NCBI RefSeq assembly: GCF_002995785.1
Contig: NZ_PVXO01000052.1
Coordinates: 23,607 to 87,606, forward strand
DNA length: 64,000 nt
Reading direction: 5' to 3'
DNA from: Clostridium liquoris
GTDB taxonomy: Bacteria > Bacillota > Clostridia > Clostridiales > Clostridiaceae
Positions 7,167-15,175 of this stretch are shown here, piece by piece (position 1 is the first letter of the stretch; each line of letters opens with the position of its first letter). A program made the translations under genes and the position numbers. Below the pieces are notes generated by a model. It ran no database searches and had not been told where the DNA came from. It was given only the letters and a program-made list of their open reading frames with translations.

Positions 7167-8396
7167 ATGAATGAAAAAGCAATAGAAAGATTTAAGCGAA
7201 ACGTAGTGCGTATTTCCAATGGTACATTAAATCAGCTAAATGATTCAAAACCCTTGCAGGAGATGGCTTACTTTACAAATATACTAAAAAATGCTTTTAC
7301 AAACTTCTCTGAAAATCCAAACACCTATATAGGAAGTTACTGCGTTATGGTACCGAATGAGCTGATATATGCCTTTGGCTATACCCCCATGCGGTTATGC
7401 TCTGGACATAATATAGCAGCATTGTTTGGAGATGAATTGGTGCCAAGAGATGCATGTCCACTTATAAAAGCATCAGTTGGATTTCAATTTATGAACATTT
7501 TACCTATTTATAAGCAATGTAAAGCTGTAATTTTGCCACTTACATGTGATGGAAAAAAGAAGAGTGCTGCTATTTTGGCAAAAAAGTTGCCAGTCATTCC
7601 TCTGCCAATTTCTACAGATAAATCTGAGAAAGGATTTAAGGATGATTATAAAAACCTGATTGCCCTCACCAAATCATTATCCAGCTTTACAGGCAGAAAA
7701 CTGGATAATCAAAAACTAGTGAAAGCTTGCAAAATGGTCCGAGATGCGCAAGATGAAGTTTATCTGCTGGCTAAATTGCTTGCTTCTGATAATCCACCAT
7801 TAAAGGGCACTGAATTTTTGGCAATTGTCAATAGCTACAATTATGCCAATGTTGAAGAATGGACAGGGCAGCTAAAAAAACTAAATCAAGCATTGATTCG
7901 TAAAAAAGAATCTATGCCTATGGCAAAACGTAAAAAGATAAAAGTTTTTTTAGCCGGATCACCCATTACTTTCCCTAACTTTAAAATACCCTTTCTTCTT
8001 GAAGAACTTGGGGCGCATATTGTAGGTGATGAAACTTGTATGTCAGGAAGAATGCTTTATGATCCTGTTGTGCCAGACAATTACAGCACAGACGGTATTT
8101 TAAGAGCATTAGTGTCAAGATACATTTCAGCATGTACTTGTCCTGTCTTTGAGCAAATGGACGATGCCATGTTAAAATTAGAAGAAAGGTTGAAACAAAC
8201 TAAAGCAGAAGGAATTGTCTACCATGTCCTTCGTGGATGTACTCCCTATGATTTTGAATTGTCAAAGGTAGAAGAATTAGGACAAAAGTATAATATCCCA
8301 GTTTTAAGGATAGAAACAGACTTTTCTTTGGAGGATTTAGAGCAGATCAAAATTAGATTGGAAGCATTTATAGAGATGCTTGAACAAAGGAGATAA
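7167..8396 (+). CDS. 2-hydroxyacyl-CoA dehydratase / double-cubane cluster protein family, cysteine-rich
   Basis: 409 aa; AAGGAGG precedes the ATG. It is a member of the BcrC/BadD/HgdB family. Cysteines lie at 59 (SYCVMVP), 78 (RLCSG), 97 (DACPLIK), 118, 127 (LTCDGKKK), 188, 291, 323, 325 and 358 (LRGC). The family binds Fe-S clusters with some of these. Single-subunit family members encoded with one activator include the double-cubane cluster proteins (Carboxydothermus DCCP, E. coli YjiM type), which reduce small molecules rather than dehydrate CoA esters. There is no CoA-transferase gene nearby, as would be expected for a fermentative dehydratase, which favours the DCCP-type reading. The paired cysteine-poor paralogue at 4955 is unusual. 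Substrate unknown. Confidence 0.85.
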   Translation: MNEKAIERFKRNVVRISNGTLNQLNDSKPLQEMAYFTNILKNAFTNFSENPNTYIGSYCVMVPNELIYAFGYTPMRLCSGHNIAALFGDELVPRDACPLIKASVGFQFMNILPIYKQCKAVILPLTCDGKKKSAAILAKKLPVIPLPISTDKSEKGFKDDYKNLIALTKSLSSFTGRKLDNQKLVKACKMVRDAQDEVYLLAKLLASDNPPLKGTEFLAIVNSYNYANVEEWTGQLKKLNQALIRKKESMPMAKRKKIKVFLAGSPITFPNFKIPFLLEELGAHIVGDETCMSGRMLYDPVVPDNYSTDGILRALVSRYISACTCPVFEQMDDAMLKLEERLKQTKAEGIVYHVLRGCTPYDFELSKVEELGQKYNIPVLRIETDFSLEDLEQIKIRLEAFIEMLEQRR

Positions 8397-8400
8397 TAAA

Positions 8401-9198
8401 ATGGATAATTATTTTTTGGGAATGGATGCAGGATCAACTTACTTAAAGGCGGCACTGATAAAGGATGAAAAAATCATCTCCACAGCCGTGCTGCCAACTG
8501 GAATAGACTGTGAAAAAACTGCGGAAACACTTATGAATCATATCTGCACGGAAGCAAATATCAATGAAAATCAAATTAAAACAATTACTGCTACTGGCTA
8601 CAGCCGACGAAACATTGAAGTTGCTGATAGTACAATTTCTGAAATAACCGCCCATGCTAAAGGAGTAAAACTAACAGCCCCTTCTGGAATATGTCCTCGT
8701 CTTTTAATTGATATTGGAGGGCAGGATAGCAAAATCATAAGCCTCGATGCTCATGGACAAATTCTCAATTTTACAATGAATGATAAATGCGCCGCTGGCA
8801 CCGGTAAATTTTTAGAAGTGGCTGCTGATCTATTGGAAACTTCAATTGATCAAATTGCTTCTCTTGCGGAGAAAAGTGAAAATCCATGTCAAATCAATAG
8901 CACTTGCGCAGTTTTTGCACAAACAGAAATAATTTCTCTTTTAGCGCAGAAAAAAAGTCGTAATGATATTTTGGCAGGAATGCATCGCTCCATGGCAAAC
9001 CGTATAGCTAAACTTGCCAGAAAATACAAAACCAATGGAGATATTTTAATGACAGGCGGCGGTGCTAAAAATGAAGCCCTACGTTTAGCTCTGGAAGATG
9101 AGCTACTTTGTGATATCCATGAAGCAAATTATCCTCAATTTAATGGAGCTATCGGTGCTGCTTTAATTGGAAAGAAAAGATACGAAAAAAATAAATAA
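8401..9198 (+). CDS. ATP-dependent activator (BadF/BadG/HgdC family) of the dehydratase-like protein
   Basis: 265 aa from ATG at 8401, which has AGGAGAT 7 bases upstream; the frame also opens from a TTG at 8380 inside the previous gene. ASKHA fold: MDAGSTYLKAALI (phosphate 1 loop, residues 8-20), DIGGQDSK (104-111) and TGGGAKN near 227. Cys130 in NDKCAAGTGKF and Cys169 in NSTCAVFAQTE are the two ligands by which homodimeric activators hold a single bridging [4Fe-4S] cluster; the spacing of 39 residues fits HgdC. The family couples ATP hydrolysis to pushing one electron at very low potential onto its partner. It is the last gene of the operon, 5 bases after the cysteine-rich partner gene. Confidence 0.92.
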   Translation: MDNYFLGMDAGSTYLKAALIKDEKIISTAVLPTGIDCEKTAETLMNHICTEANINENQIKTITATGYSRRNIEVADSTISEITAHAKGVKLTAPSGICPRLLIDIGGQDSKIISLDAHGQILNFTMNDKCAAGTGKFLEVAADLLETSIDQIASLAEKSENPCQINSTCAVFAQTEIISLLAQKKSRNDILAGMHRSMANRIAKLARKYKTNGDILMTGGGAKNEALRLALEDELLCDIHEANYPQFNGAIGAALIGKKRYEKNK

Positions 9199-9334
9199 AT
9201 ATGTATGCTTATGCAGTAGCAGACGATCTGCCCACCATTGACCTTATATTTAAAGTGAATTATAATTATTTAATAAAATTAAATTTTGCACAACCAGAGC
9301 TGAATCAGCTTAGGATTAGAAAGGATGAAATAGA

Positions 9335-10102
9335 TTGAAAATAGCAATTGTCACTGGTGCTTCTTCAGGAATAGGACGGGAATTCGTGCGCCAGATCGCC
9401 AGAAAAGAACATCTGGATGAAATATGGGTCATGGCCAGGAGGGAAAACAGGCTGAATGAACTGAAAAATGAAATAACCGAGACCATAATAAGACCGATTC
9501 CGCTGGATCTGATAAAAGAGGAAAGCATAAAATCTATTGCTGCTCTTCTAAAGGAAGAAAAACCGGATGTGCGCATCCTTGTCAACGCTTCCGGCTTTGG
9601 AAAATTTGGTACCTATAAAGACCTTTCTCTTCAGGAAATCAACAATATGATCGACCTGAACTGCAAGGCGGCCGTCAATCTTACAATGATTACCCTACCC
9701 CATATGAATAAGAACGCACGAATCATTGAAATCTGTTCGGCTTCAGCGTTTCAACCTTTGCCTGGGCTTAATATTTATGCCGCAACAAAGGCTTTTCTTT
9801 ATCACTACTCACGAGCCCTCAGATGGGAACTCTTCCCACGCCGGATCAAGGTTACGGCCGTATGCCCCGATTGGGTGAAAACTGAGTTCTGTAAAGTGGC
9901 GGCAGATACGAAAAACGGGCATACCGTCAAGCATTTTCCCTTTGCAGTGGAACCCAAAAATGTTGTCGCCTGCGCACTGTTTGACAGCCACCTGGGATTG
10001 CCAGTGTCCACTTACTCTGTGGCTTTCATTCACCGGATTTGTGCAAAGTTCATTCCCCATGAAATCATTATCGCTATTTGGGAAGCCCTTCGCAGGATAT
10101 AA
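9335..10102 (+). CDS. Short-chain dehydrogenase/reductase (SDR), probably acquired
   Basis: 255 aa from a TTG start at 9335 with AAAGGATG upstream. It is a classical SDR: TGASSGIGREF (residues 7-17) binds NAD(P), NASGFG lies near 84-90, and the catalytic set is Ser (EICSASAFQ, about 133) and YAATK (YxxxK, about 147-151). The substrate cannot be told. Base composition is clearly richer in G and C than the flanks (runs such as CGGCCGTATGCCCCG), unlike the AT-rich genes around it, which suggests recent acquisition. It follows the redox operon by 136 bases and may be expressed with it, but no functional tie is evident. Confidence 0.88.
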   Translation: MKIAIVTGASSGIGREFVRQIARKEHLDEIWVMARRENRLNELKNEITETIIRPIPLDLIKEESIKSIAALLKEEKPDVRILVNASGFGKFGTYKDLSLQEINNMIDLNCKAAVNLTMITLPHMNKNARIIEICSASAFQPLPGLNIYAATKAFLYHYSRALRWELFPRRIKVTAVCPDWVKTEFCKVAADTKNGHTVKHFPFAVEPKNVVACALFDSHLGLPVSTYSVAFIHRICAKFIPHEIIIAIWEALRRI

Positions 10103-10244
10103 TGTATGACGGGGGACGATTCATAACATCTCCCTGGTACATTAGCACTTTCTTTGATTTTCTTTGTGAGGTCTTTAAGAGCAAAACTAAAAAAAGTCAA
10201 CCTCATTCATAATCAAGACACTGCGCTCAGCACATTGCATAAAT

Positions 10245-10430
10245 CTATATTATCAAATATAGAAAAGTTAAGAAAACATTGGTTCCAACATATCTAATTG
10301 AATTGTTAAAATATTTACATAACGCTTCAAAGTCACCTTTATAATTAGCACAAAATATTGCAAACTTATGTTCCTCTATTTAATAGATTTCTGTTTCAAG
10401 TCCAATATACTCAATTCATAAATTCAAATC
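10245..10430 (-). pseudogene. Gene debris, unidentified (minus strand)
   Basis: On the minus strand a coding-like frame reads IEYIGLETEIY, a stop, then IEEHKFAIFCANYKGDFEAL and CKYFNNSIRYVGTNVFL before ending at 10245. Amino-acid usage is protein-like but the frame is broken and has no start. I do not recognise the family. It lies in a 750-base gap without an intact gene (10103-10851). Confidence 0.35.
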
Positions 10431-10490
10431 ATTCCGTTTCACCATACCTTCTTGTCTTATCATATCCGACTTTCACGTCACAGGCATACT

Positions 10491-10568
10491 TTAAAGGAAA
10501 ACTTCACCTTCATTCAGATTTTCAGTTTCTCTGATAGATACTTCTAATAGCTCGTTAACATCATTCAT
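10491..10568 (-). pseudogene. Truncated N-terminus of a DUF1413-like protein
   Basis: A start ATG at 10568 with AGGAGAG upstream leads to MNDVNELLEVSIRETENLNE followed by GEVFL and a stop. This resembles the first 25 residues of DUF1413 proteins, small proteins that continue with a KDLFKGYEW-like segment absent here. The promoter and RBS are intact although the gene is cut short. Identification rests on a short segment. Confidence 0.45.
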
Positions 10569-10595
10569 GCTGTCCTCTCCTTATCAAATAACAAT

Positions 10596-10645
10596 ATCAA
10601 CAACATTGTTAATAAGATTATATATACATTACCAACTTTAGTCAA
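10596..10645 (-). promoter_or_regulatory. Near-consensus promoter with dyad in front of the truncated gene
   Basis: On the minus strand, TTGACT (10640-10645), a 17-base spacer and TATAAT (10617-10622) give an almost perfect housekeeping promoter. Just downstream lies an AACAAT/ATTGTT dyad (arms at the ends of AACAATGTTGTTGATATTGTT), a possible operator. The promoter is now left reading a 25-codon fragment. Confidence 0.6.
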
Positions 10646-10805
10646 TTTACAAAAGAAAAACTGCCAACTAAAAGAATCTATCTCTCGATTGGCGGTCGGT
10701 CATCAATATTATCTCCTTCTGCAATTGATATTAATAAGATAATAAAGTATACTATAAATAATTTTGATAAATAAAAAACAAAGTAATATAAAATGAAAGG
10801 AGGAC

Positions 10806-10885
10806 GTAGTAGACAATATTTTGTGTATAAGTAGTAATAAATATTGTATTTATGTCATTTATATATTTGCTAAACAGTCTACTAC
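10806..10885. promoter_or_regulatory. Overlapping inverted repeats around the start of the HTH gene
   Basis: GTAGTAGAC (10806-10814) is the exact inverse of GTCTACTAC (10877-10885). Inside, ACAATATTT (10813-10821) is the exact inverse of AAATATTGT (10839-10847). The two 9-bp stems are nested and share two bases, and the outer arm overlaps the first codons of the HTH gene if it starts at 10852. This could be an operator, an mRNA structure hiding the start, or an attachment-type site. Confidence 0.45.
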
Positions 10886-11334
10886 TAAAAATAAATCATA
10901 TCATGGATGATATATTAAATCTTCAACAGGCTTGCAGTTTTTTAGGTGTAAGCGAAAGAACAATAATAAAACTTTTAAAGGAAGAACATATACCTGCAAG
11001 AAAGATTGGGAGAGAATGGCGCTTTAGTAAAAATGCACTTATTGAATGGATATCATCAGGGGATTCCTATACATACAATAACCGTGAGGATCCATATGCC
11101 ATATACGAAGATAGTACTGGAAACTTAAAGGAATTAATGAATACTATATCAACAAAACTTGCTAAATTAAATGAAACTAATGATATAAGGACAATAGTAG
11201 ATGGCATTAATGATAGCATAACCATACCAGATAATCTGAGATTGTCTGTTAGCTATAAACAAAAGGGAGATTTAGAGAGGCTATCCTTTAAGCTTTGCTG
11301 GCCTCTAAGAGATGATTTTAAAATAAACCCATAG
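10852..11334 (+). CDS. Excisionase-family helix-turn-helix DNA-binding protein
   Basis: 160 aa if started at 10852, or 143 aa from the ATG at 10903 (MDDILNLQQACSFLGVSERT). Neither start has a good ribosome binding site, and the second begins exactly where family homology begins, so it is quite likely the true one. The MerR-like wHTH of the excisionase type covers LQQACSFLGVSERTIIKLLK, then IPARKIGREWRFSKNALIEW. The C-terminal half is a separate domain without recognised motifs (charged helix, then a short beta-rich end). Such proteins are recombination directionality factors or simple repressors. No integrase lies in the window. Nested inverted repeats precede it, and a convergent ABC exporter follows. 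Confidence 0.75.
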   Translation: MSFIYLLNSLLLKINHIMDDILNLQQACSFLGVSERTIIKLLKEEHIPARKIGREWRFSKNALIEWISSGDSYTYNNREDPYAIYEDSTGNLKELMNTISTKLAKLNETNDIRTIVDGINDSITIPDNLRLSVSYKQKGDLERLSFKLCWPLRDDFKINP

Positions 11335-11352
11335 ATAGCAAAAAACTAAAAT

Positions 11353-11370
11353 GGGGTTAATATTAACCCC
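11353..11370. terminator. Bidirectional hairpin overlapping the ABC exporter stop codon
   Basis: GGGGTTAATATTAACCCC is a perfect 18-base palindrome that contains the stop codon of the minus-strand ABC gene and lies 19 bases after the HTH gene. On the minus strand it is followed by ATTTTAGTTTTTTG, so it can end transcription of the exporter operon. Confidence 0.6.
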
Positions 11371-13126
11371 AAGTCAATTTCTCAAGCTCAATATGGCTCT
11401 TGTACCAATCATCCATCTCTAGCAATTCCTCTGGTGAGCCTACATTTTTAATGCTGCCATTTTCTAAAATAACTACTCTATCACTTACAACCATAGAGGA
11501 TAAACGATGGGAAATGGACAATATAGTATGAGAGTAACTTGCTTTTTTAAGTACAGATACAATCCTCTCTTCTGTAATAGAGTCAAGATTTGATGTAATC
11601 TCATCTAAAAGTAGTATAGGAGGATTTAATACAATTGCCCTTGCTATTGCTAAAAGCTGCTTTTGGCCCTGAGAAAAAAGTGAATCATGCACAACAATAG
11701 TATCTAAACCATTCTCTAAAGACTCCACATACTCTTTAAGGCCTACAAAGTCTACTGCATTTTCTATATCCTCCCTTTTAATACTATTATCCTTAAGGCT
11801 TATTTGCTCTGCTACAGTTCCATTTATAATAGAAATACCTTGATCTACATACCCAAATATTTTACGTTTTTTTGAATTTGGTACATCATAAACATCAACA
11901 CCATTTATGGTTATACTTCCCGAAGACGGCTTAATGAGTCCCATAACAAGCTTAAATAATGTGGTTTTGCCAACGCCAGTCCTTCCGATAAAGGCAACCT
12001 TTTCATTCTTCTTTATATCAAGATTTATATTTTTAAGTACATAGTCATCTTCCTCATACTTGAAGAAAACATTATTAAAAGCTAGCATAACATCTTTATC
12101 TGATTTCATTATATCTCCTACAATCAGGCTATTATCCTTTATGCCATCTTCTGGTTCATTATAAAAATCGTTTACCCTATATATACCAGATATTGCCCGC
12201 TGTATGTTTTGAAGCTCCATACCTAAGTTGTCAATTGGTGAGAATAGGTTGGATATTAATTCAATTGATGCTGCAACCATACCAGGGGATATACCCAAAT
12301 AGTTTAATTCTTTAGATGATAATACCACAATGAATCCAATAATTATTGCCTTAGTTATCTGTACTATTGGAGAATATATAGAATCATAAAAATTAACCTT
12401 CTCTATGGTTTTATAGTTATCTAGCAAGTAATTAGTATAGTTTTTTTCCATATATTCTTCCTTGCTATAGGATTTAATCATCTGTATATTTTTTAAGCTT
12501 TCAGAAATGTGGTTATTTACCCTGCCTACTAATACCCTATTTTGGATTTGGGCCTTAAGCATCCTCCCTTGGAAAAACCTCGTGATGCCATATATAATTG
12601 GAAGCAATAGCAATGTTATAATACCTAGGCTACTGCTAAACATCCAAATTGAGATGACTATTCCAATAATCTTAAAGCAATCAACCATCATTCCAATAAT
12701 ACCATCTGTAAATAAAGAATTAATAGCGTCCACATCATTGGTAAACCTTGATACAATTGCACCTGAGCCATTCGATGAGAAAAATAGTGTATTTATATTC
12801 TCAAGCTTTCCCATCATGTCATATCGTATTTCCTTTGTAATCTTTTGACCTAAAATCGTAAGTATTACCTCTTTTAAAAACTCAAATACGCCTATGAACA
12901 AAAGTGCTCCCATATAAGCAAAAGCTAATGCAAGCAGCTTGTTATTATTGCTGCTATGGCTATTTTGTGCAAGCATATTGTCTATTATATATCTTAAAAT
13001 ATGAGGAGGAATTAAACTTGTAATAACAGCACCTAAAACAGCAAAGGCTAGTAATATAACCATCCCTATATTTTTCTTAAAGACCTTAATCATTGACTTT
13101 TTAACTAGATTATTATCTTTGTCCAT
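11363..13126 (-). CDS. Heterodimeric ABC exporter, subunit with canonical catalytic Glu
   Basis: 587 aa, a six-span exporter half followed by a nucleotide-binding domain. Walker A is GRTGVGKTT (about 390), Walker B is ILLLDEITSNLD with the catalytic Glu present, and there is an H-loop His in ISHRLSS. The signature is degenerate (FSQGQ in place of LSGGQ). Its partner gene starts upstream on the same strand and ends 2 bases before this start; GAGGAGGA is the binding site. With the partner having LSGGQ but Asp in place of the catalytic Glu, the dimer has one competent and one degenerate ATP site, as in TM287/288, LmrCD and BmrCD. Likely exports a drug, lipid or peptide; substrate unknown. Confidence 0.9.
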   Translation of the reverse strand: MDKDNNLVKKSMIKVFKKNIGMVILLAFAVLGAVITSLIPPHILRYIIDNMLAQNSHSSNNNKLLALAFAYMGALLFIGVFEFLKEVILTILGQKITKEIRYDMMGKLENINTLFFSSNGSGAIVSRFTNDVDAINSLFTDGIIGMMVDCFKIIGIVISIWMFSSSLGIITLLLLPIIYGITRFFQGRMLKAQIQNRVLVGRVNNHISESLKNIQMIKSYSKEEYMEKNYTNYLLDNYKTIEKVNFYDSIYSPIVQITKAIIIGFIVVLSSKELNYLGISPGMVAASIELISNLFSPIDNLGMELQNIQRAISGIYRVNDFYNEPEDGIKDNSLIVGDIMKSDKDVMLAFNNVFFKYEEDDYVLKNINLDIKKNEKVAFIGRTGVGKTTLFKLVMGLIKPSSGSITINGVDVYDVPNSKKRKIFGYVDQGISIINGTVAEQISLKDNSIKREDIENAVDFVGLKEYVESLENGLDTIVVHDSLFSQGQKQLLAIARAIVLNPPILLLDEITSNLDSITEERIVSVLKKASYSHTILSISHRLSSMVVSDRVVILENGSIKNVGSPEELLEMDDWYKSHIELEKLTWG

Positions 13127-13128
13127 TA

Positions 13129-14862
13129 CTATTCCTCCTCTCCCATATGCTGTAGGTTAAATATTGTAGCATAAATATCAGAGTTTTTTAGAAGCTCCTT
13201 ATGTGTGCCATACTCTGCTGTTTTATCTTCTTTAAGGAGTATAACTTTATCAATCTTTTCAAAAATAGCTAAACGATGAGATATTATAATTATTAGACTT
13301 CTTTTATAATTGTTTCTTAGATTCTCTATTATTTTCTCCTCTGTTTTCATATCAACTGCTGAAAATGGATCGTCTAATATTATTATCTTATTTTTATTAA
13401 TAAGCGCCCTTGCAAGGGCTATTCTTGACTGCTGACCACCGCTTAACTTTACTCCGTTATTTCCAACTAGAGTATTTTCTCCGTGGCTCATTTTATCTAA
13501 ATCAGTGTCAAAGCAAACATCCTTTATAACATCACTAATATCTTGTCCACAGCCAAGGGTTATATTGTTATAGATAGTATCTGAAAGCAGCTGGGGATTA
13601 TGACCTAAATATGAAATCATCTGACTCCTTTCATATTCTGTGTAATCCATCAATTCCTTGCCATCTATCTTAATACTTCCTAAATAAGGGTAAATGCCAA
13701 GCAAAGATAGGCCAAGAGTTGATTTACCAGATGCAATAGGACCAGTAATTCCTACTATCTCTCCACTATTAGCTTCAAAACTTACATTTTCAATTATACT
13801 ATCCTTATTTTCGCCATAGGAGAAGGATAGATTCCTTACTAAAAGATTTGTATCTTTTAAGTTTATATTAGTGTCAGTGTCTTTAGATTTATATTCCAAA
13901 AGATAAGGTTCTATTCTCTTAAAGGAAACCTGGGACTTTTGAACAGAATTAAACAACTTAGCTACCTTACTAGCCTTATAGGCCATGGCAGTAAACATAG
14001 TTATGTAAGTTGAAAAAATTCCTACCGTCCATACTCCTTTGTTTACATTTTGCCCTCCAAGATAAATAACTATAATAACTCCTAGCATTGCTATAACATT
14101 ATATATAGGCTGCATGGAATTTTCCAAAATATTCGCTTTAATAGCCTTGTTCTGCAAACCCTCCAAATCCTCTTTGTATTTCTCCCTATTTTGAGACTCC
14201 ACTCCATTTACACGATAAAGCATAGAATTTTCAACTATGTCATAGGTAACACCTGCAACCTCACTGCTCTTTTTGCGGAAAGCAGTAGAATACCTATATA
14301 TACGCCCTTTCAATTTCTCTGCAATTATCATTGCCACAGGAATGAAAATTATAGATAGGGCAGTTATCTTAGCGTCATAGACAAATAAAGATATTATATA
14401 TGAGATCATAAGTACGCCAGTATCAAAAATTTCTGTAGTAAACTTTCTCATACCCTCAACGCATAAATCTACATCAGATACCATCCTGGTCATTAGATTG
14501 CCTACATCTTCCTTGTCAAGTTCTGCCGCATCTTTATGCATTATGCTATTATAAATCATAAAACGCATTGTAGCACTTGTACTATTTGCAAAACGCCTTA
14601 TATAAAAACGCTTGAAGTATCTCAGAATCTGAATAGATGCAATAACTAAAACATATATGACTGCAAGTTTTAATGTAGAATATAGACTGTACCCATATGC
14701 AATAGAGTCAATTAACTTTCCTTGGTAAATAGGTCCTAGCACTGTTCCGCCATTACAAGATATCCCAAAGATTATAATCAGCACTACAGTAAGCTTTTCC
14801 TTCTTCCAATAATTAATAATCTTATTTGGATGCTCCATAGGCTCAATCTTAAACTTTACCAC
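13129..14862 (-). CDS. Heterodimeric ABC exporter, subunit with non-canonical Walker B
   Basis: 577 aa from GTG at 14862, preceded by GGGGGG at proper spacing; the frame runs further up to a TTG at 14901 without a site. Six membrane spans, then a nucleotide-binding domain with Walker A GPIASGKST, signature LSGGQQSRIALARAL, and Walker B IIILDDPFSAVD, in which Asp replaces the catalytic Glu. Its own hydrolysis site is thus degenerate, but it supplies the intact signature to the partner's site. It is the first gene of a two-gene operon (2-base gap). The next 270 bases upstream hold only a gene fragment and a repeat copy. A multidrug-type exporter is the default reading. Confidence 0.9.
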   Translation of the reverse strand: MVKFKIEPMEHPNKIINYWKKEKLTVVLIIIFGISCNGGTVLGPIYQGKLIDSIAYGYSLYSTLKLAVIYVLVIASIQILRYFKRFYIRRFANSTSATMRFMIYNSIMHKDAAELDKEDVGNLMTRMVSDVDLCVEGMRKFTTEIFDTGVLMISYIISLFVYDAKITALSIIFIPVAMIIAEKLKGRIYRYSTAFRKKSSEVAGVTYDIVENSMLYRVNGVESQNREKYKEDLEGLQNKAIKANILENSMQPIYNVIAMLGVIIVIYLGGQNVNKGVWTVGIFSTYITMFTAMAYKASKVAKLFNSVQKSQVSFKRIEPYLLEYKSKDTDTNINLKDTNLLVRNLSFSYGENKDSIIENVSFEANSGEIVGITGPIASGKSTLGLSLLGIYPYLGSIKIDGKELMDYTEYERSQMISYLGHNPQLLSDTIYNNITLGCGQDISDVIKDVCFDTDLDKMSHGENTLVGNNGVKLSGGQQSRIALARALINKNKIIILDDPFSAVDMKTEEKIIENLRNNYKRSLIIIISHRLAIFEKIDKVILLKEDKTAEYGTHKELLKNSDIYATIFNLQHMGEEE

Positions 14863-14948
14863 AATATTCCCCCCATTCAAAATCTTAAAATTCTCTAACA
14901 AATATAGCTAAGTTTACTACCTCTGCTATTACACTATAAATAATACAA

Positions 14949-15134
14949 CTATTTGCACTTATAGTCAATCATATCAATACTATCTTCATTTAAATTAGTA
15001 CCATATTCTTTTAGTTGATTAAAAATTGAGCAGTTACTCAATACTACATTAAAGTAAAGCTCCCAGCCCAGGAATGGCATAAATCTTTGATGATACCAAA
15101 TTAAGTCAATCAACAAAGTGAAAAACACCAGCAA
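14949..15134 (-). pseudogene. Unidentified C-terminal gene fragment next to repeat copy 3
   Basis: About 60 codons read FFTLLIDLIWYHQRFMPFLG, then WELYFNVVLSNCSIFNQLKE and YGTNLNEDSIDMIDYKCK, a protein-like sequence with no start codon or binding site of its own. Its upstream end runs directly into the repeat at 15141, as if the element had cut the parent gene. I do not recognise the parent. It could be a chance open frame. Confidence 0.3.
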
Positions 15135-15140
15135 AGAATA

Positions 15141-15175
15141 TTTTACATTTCCTTACAAGTGCCTGACCCCCTTAT
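15141..15175 (-). repeat. Recurring 3'-end element, copy 3
   Basis: Minus strand: TAAGGGGGTCAGGCACTTGT followed by AAGGAAATGTAAAATATTC. It begins in the TAA stop of the second hsdS and extends 33 bases downstream. It matches copy 2 (4151-4185) almost base for base. With copy 1 it delimits a 13.6-kb segment in direct orientation. Confidence 0.7.

Noticed and set aside
1..9198. Fermentative 2-hydroxyglutarate or lactate pathway
   Set aside because: No CoA-transferase, acyl-CoA dehydrogenase or electron-transfer flavoprotein gene is in the window, so a fermentation operon is not supported.
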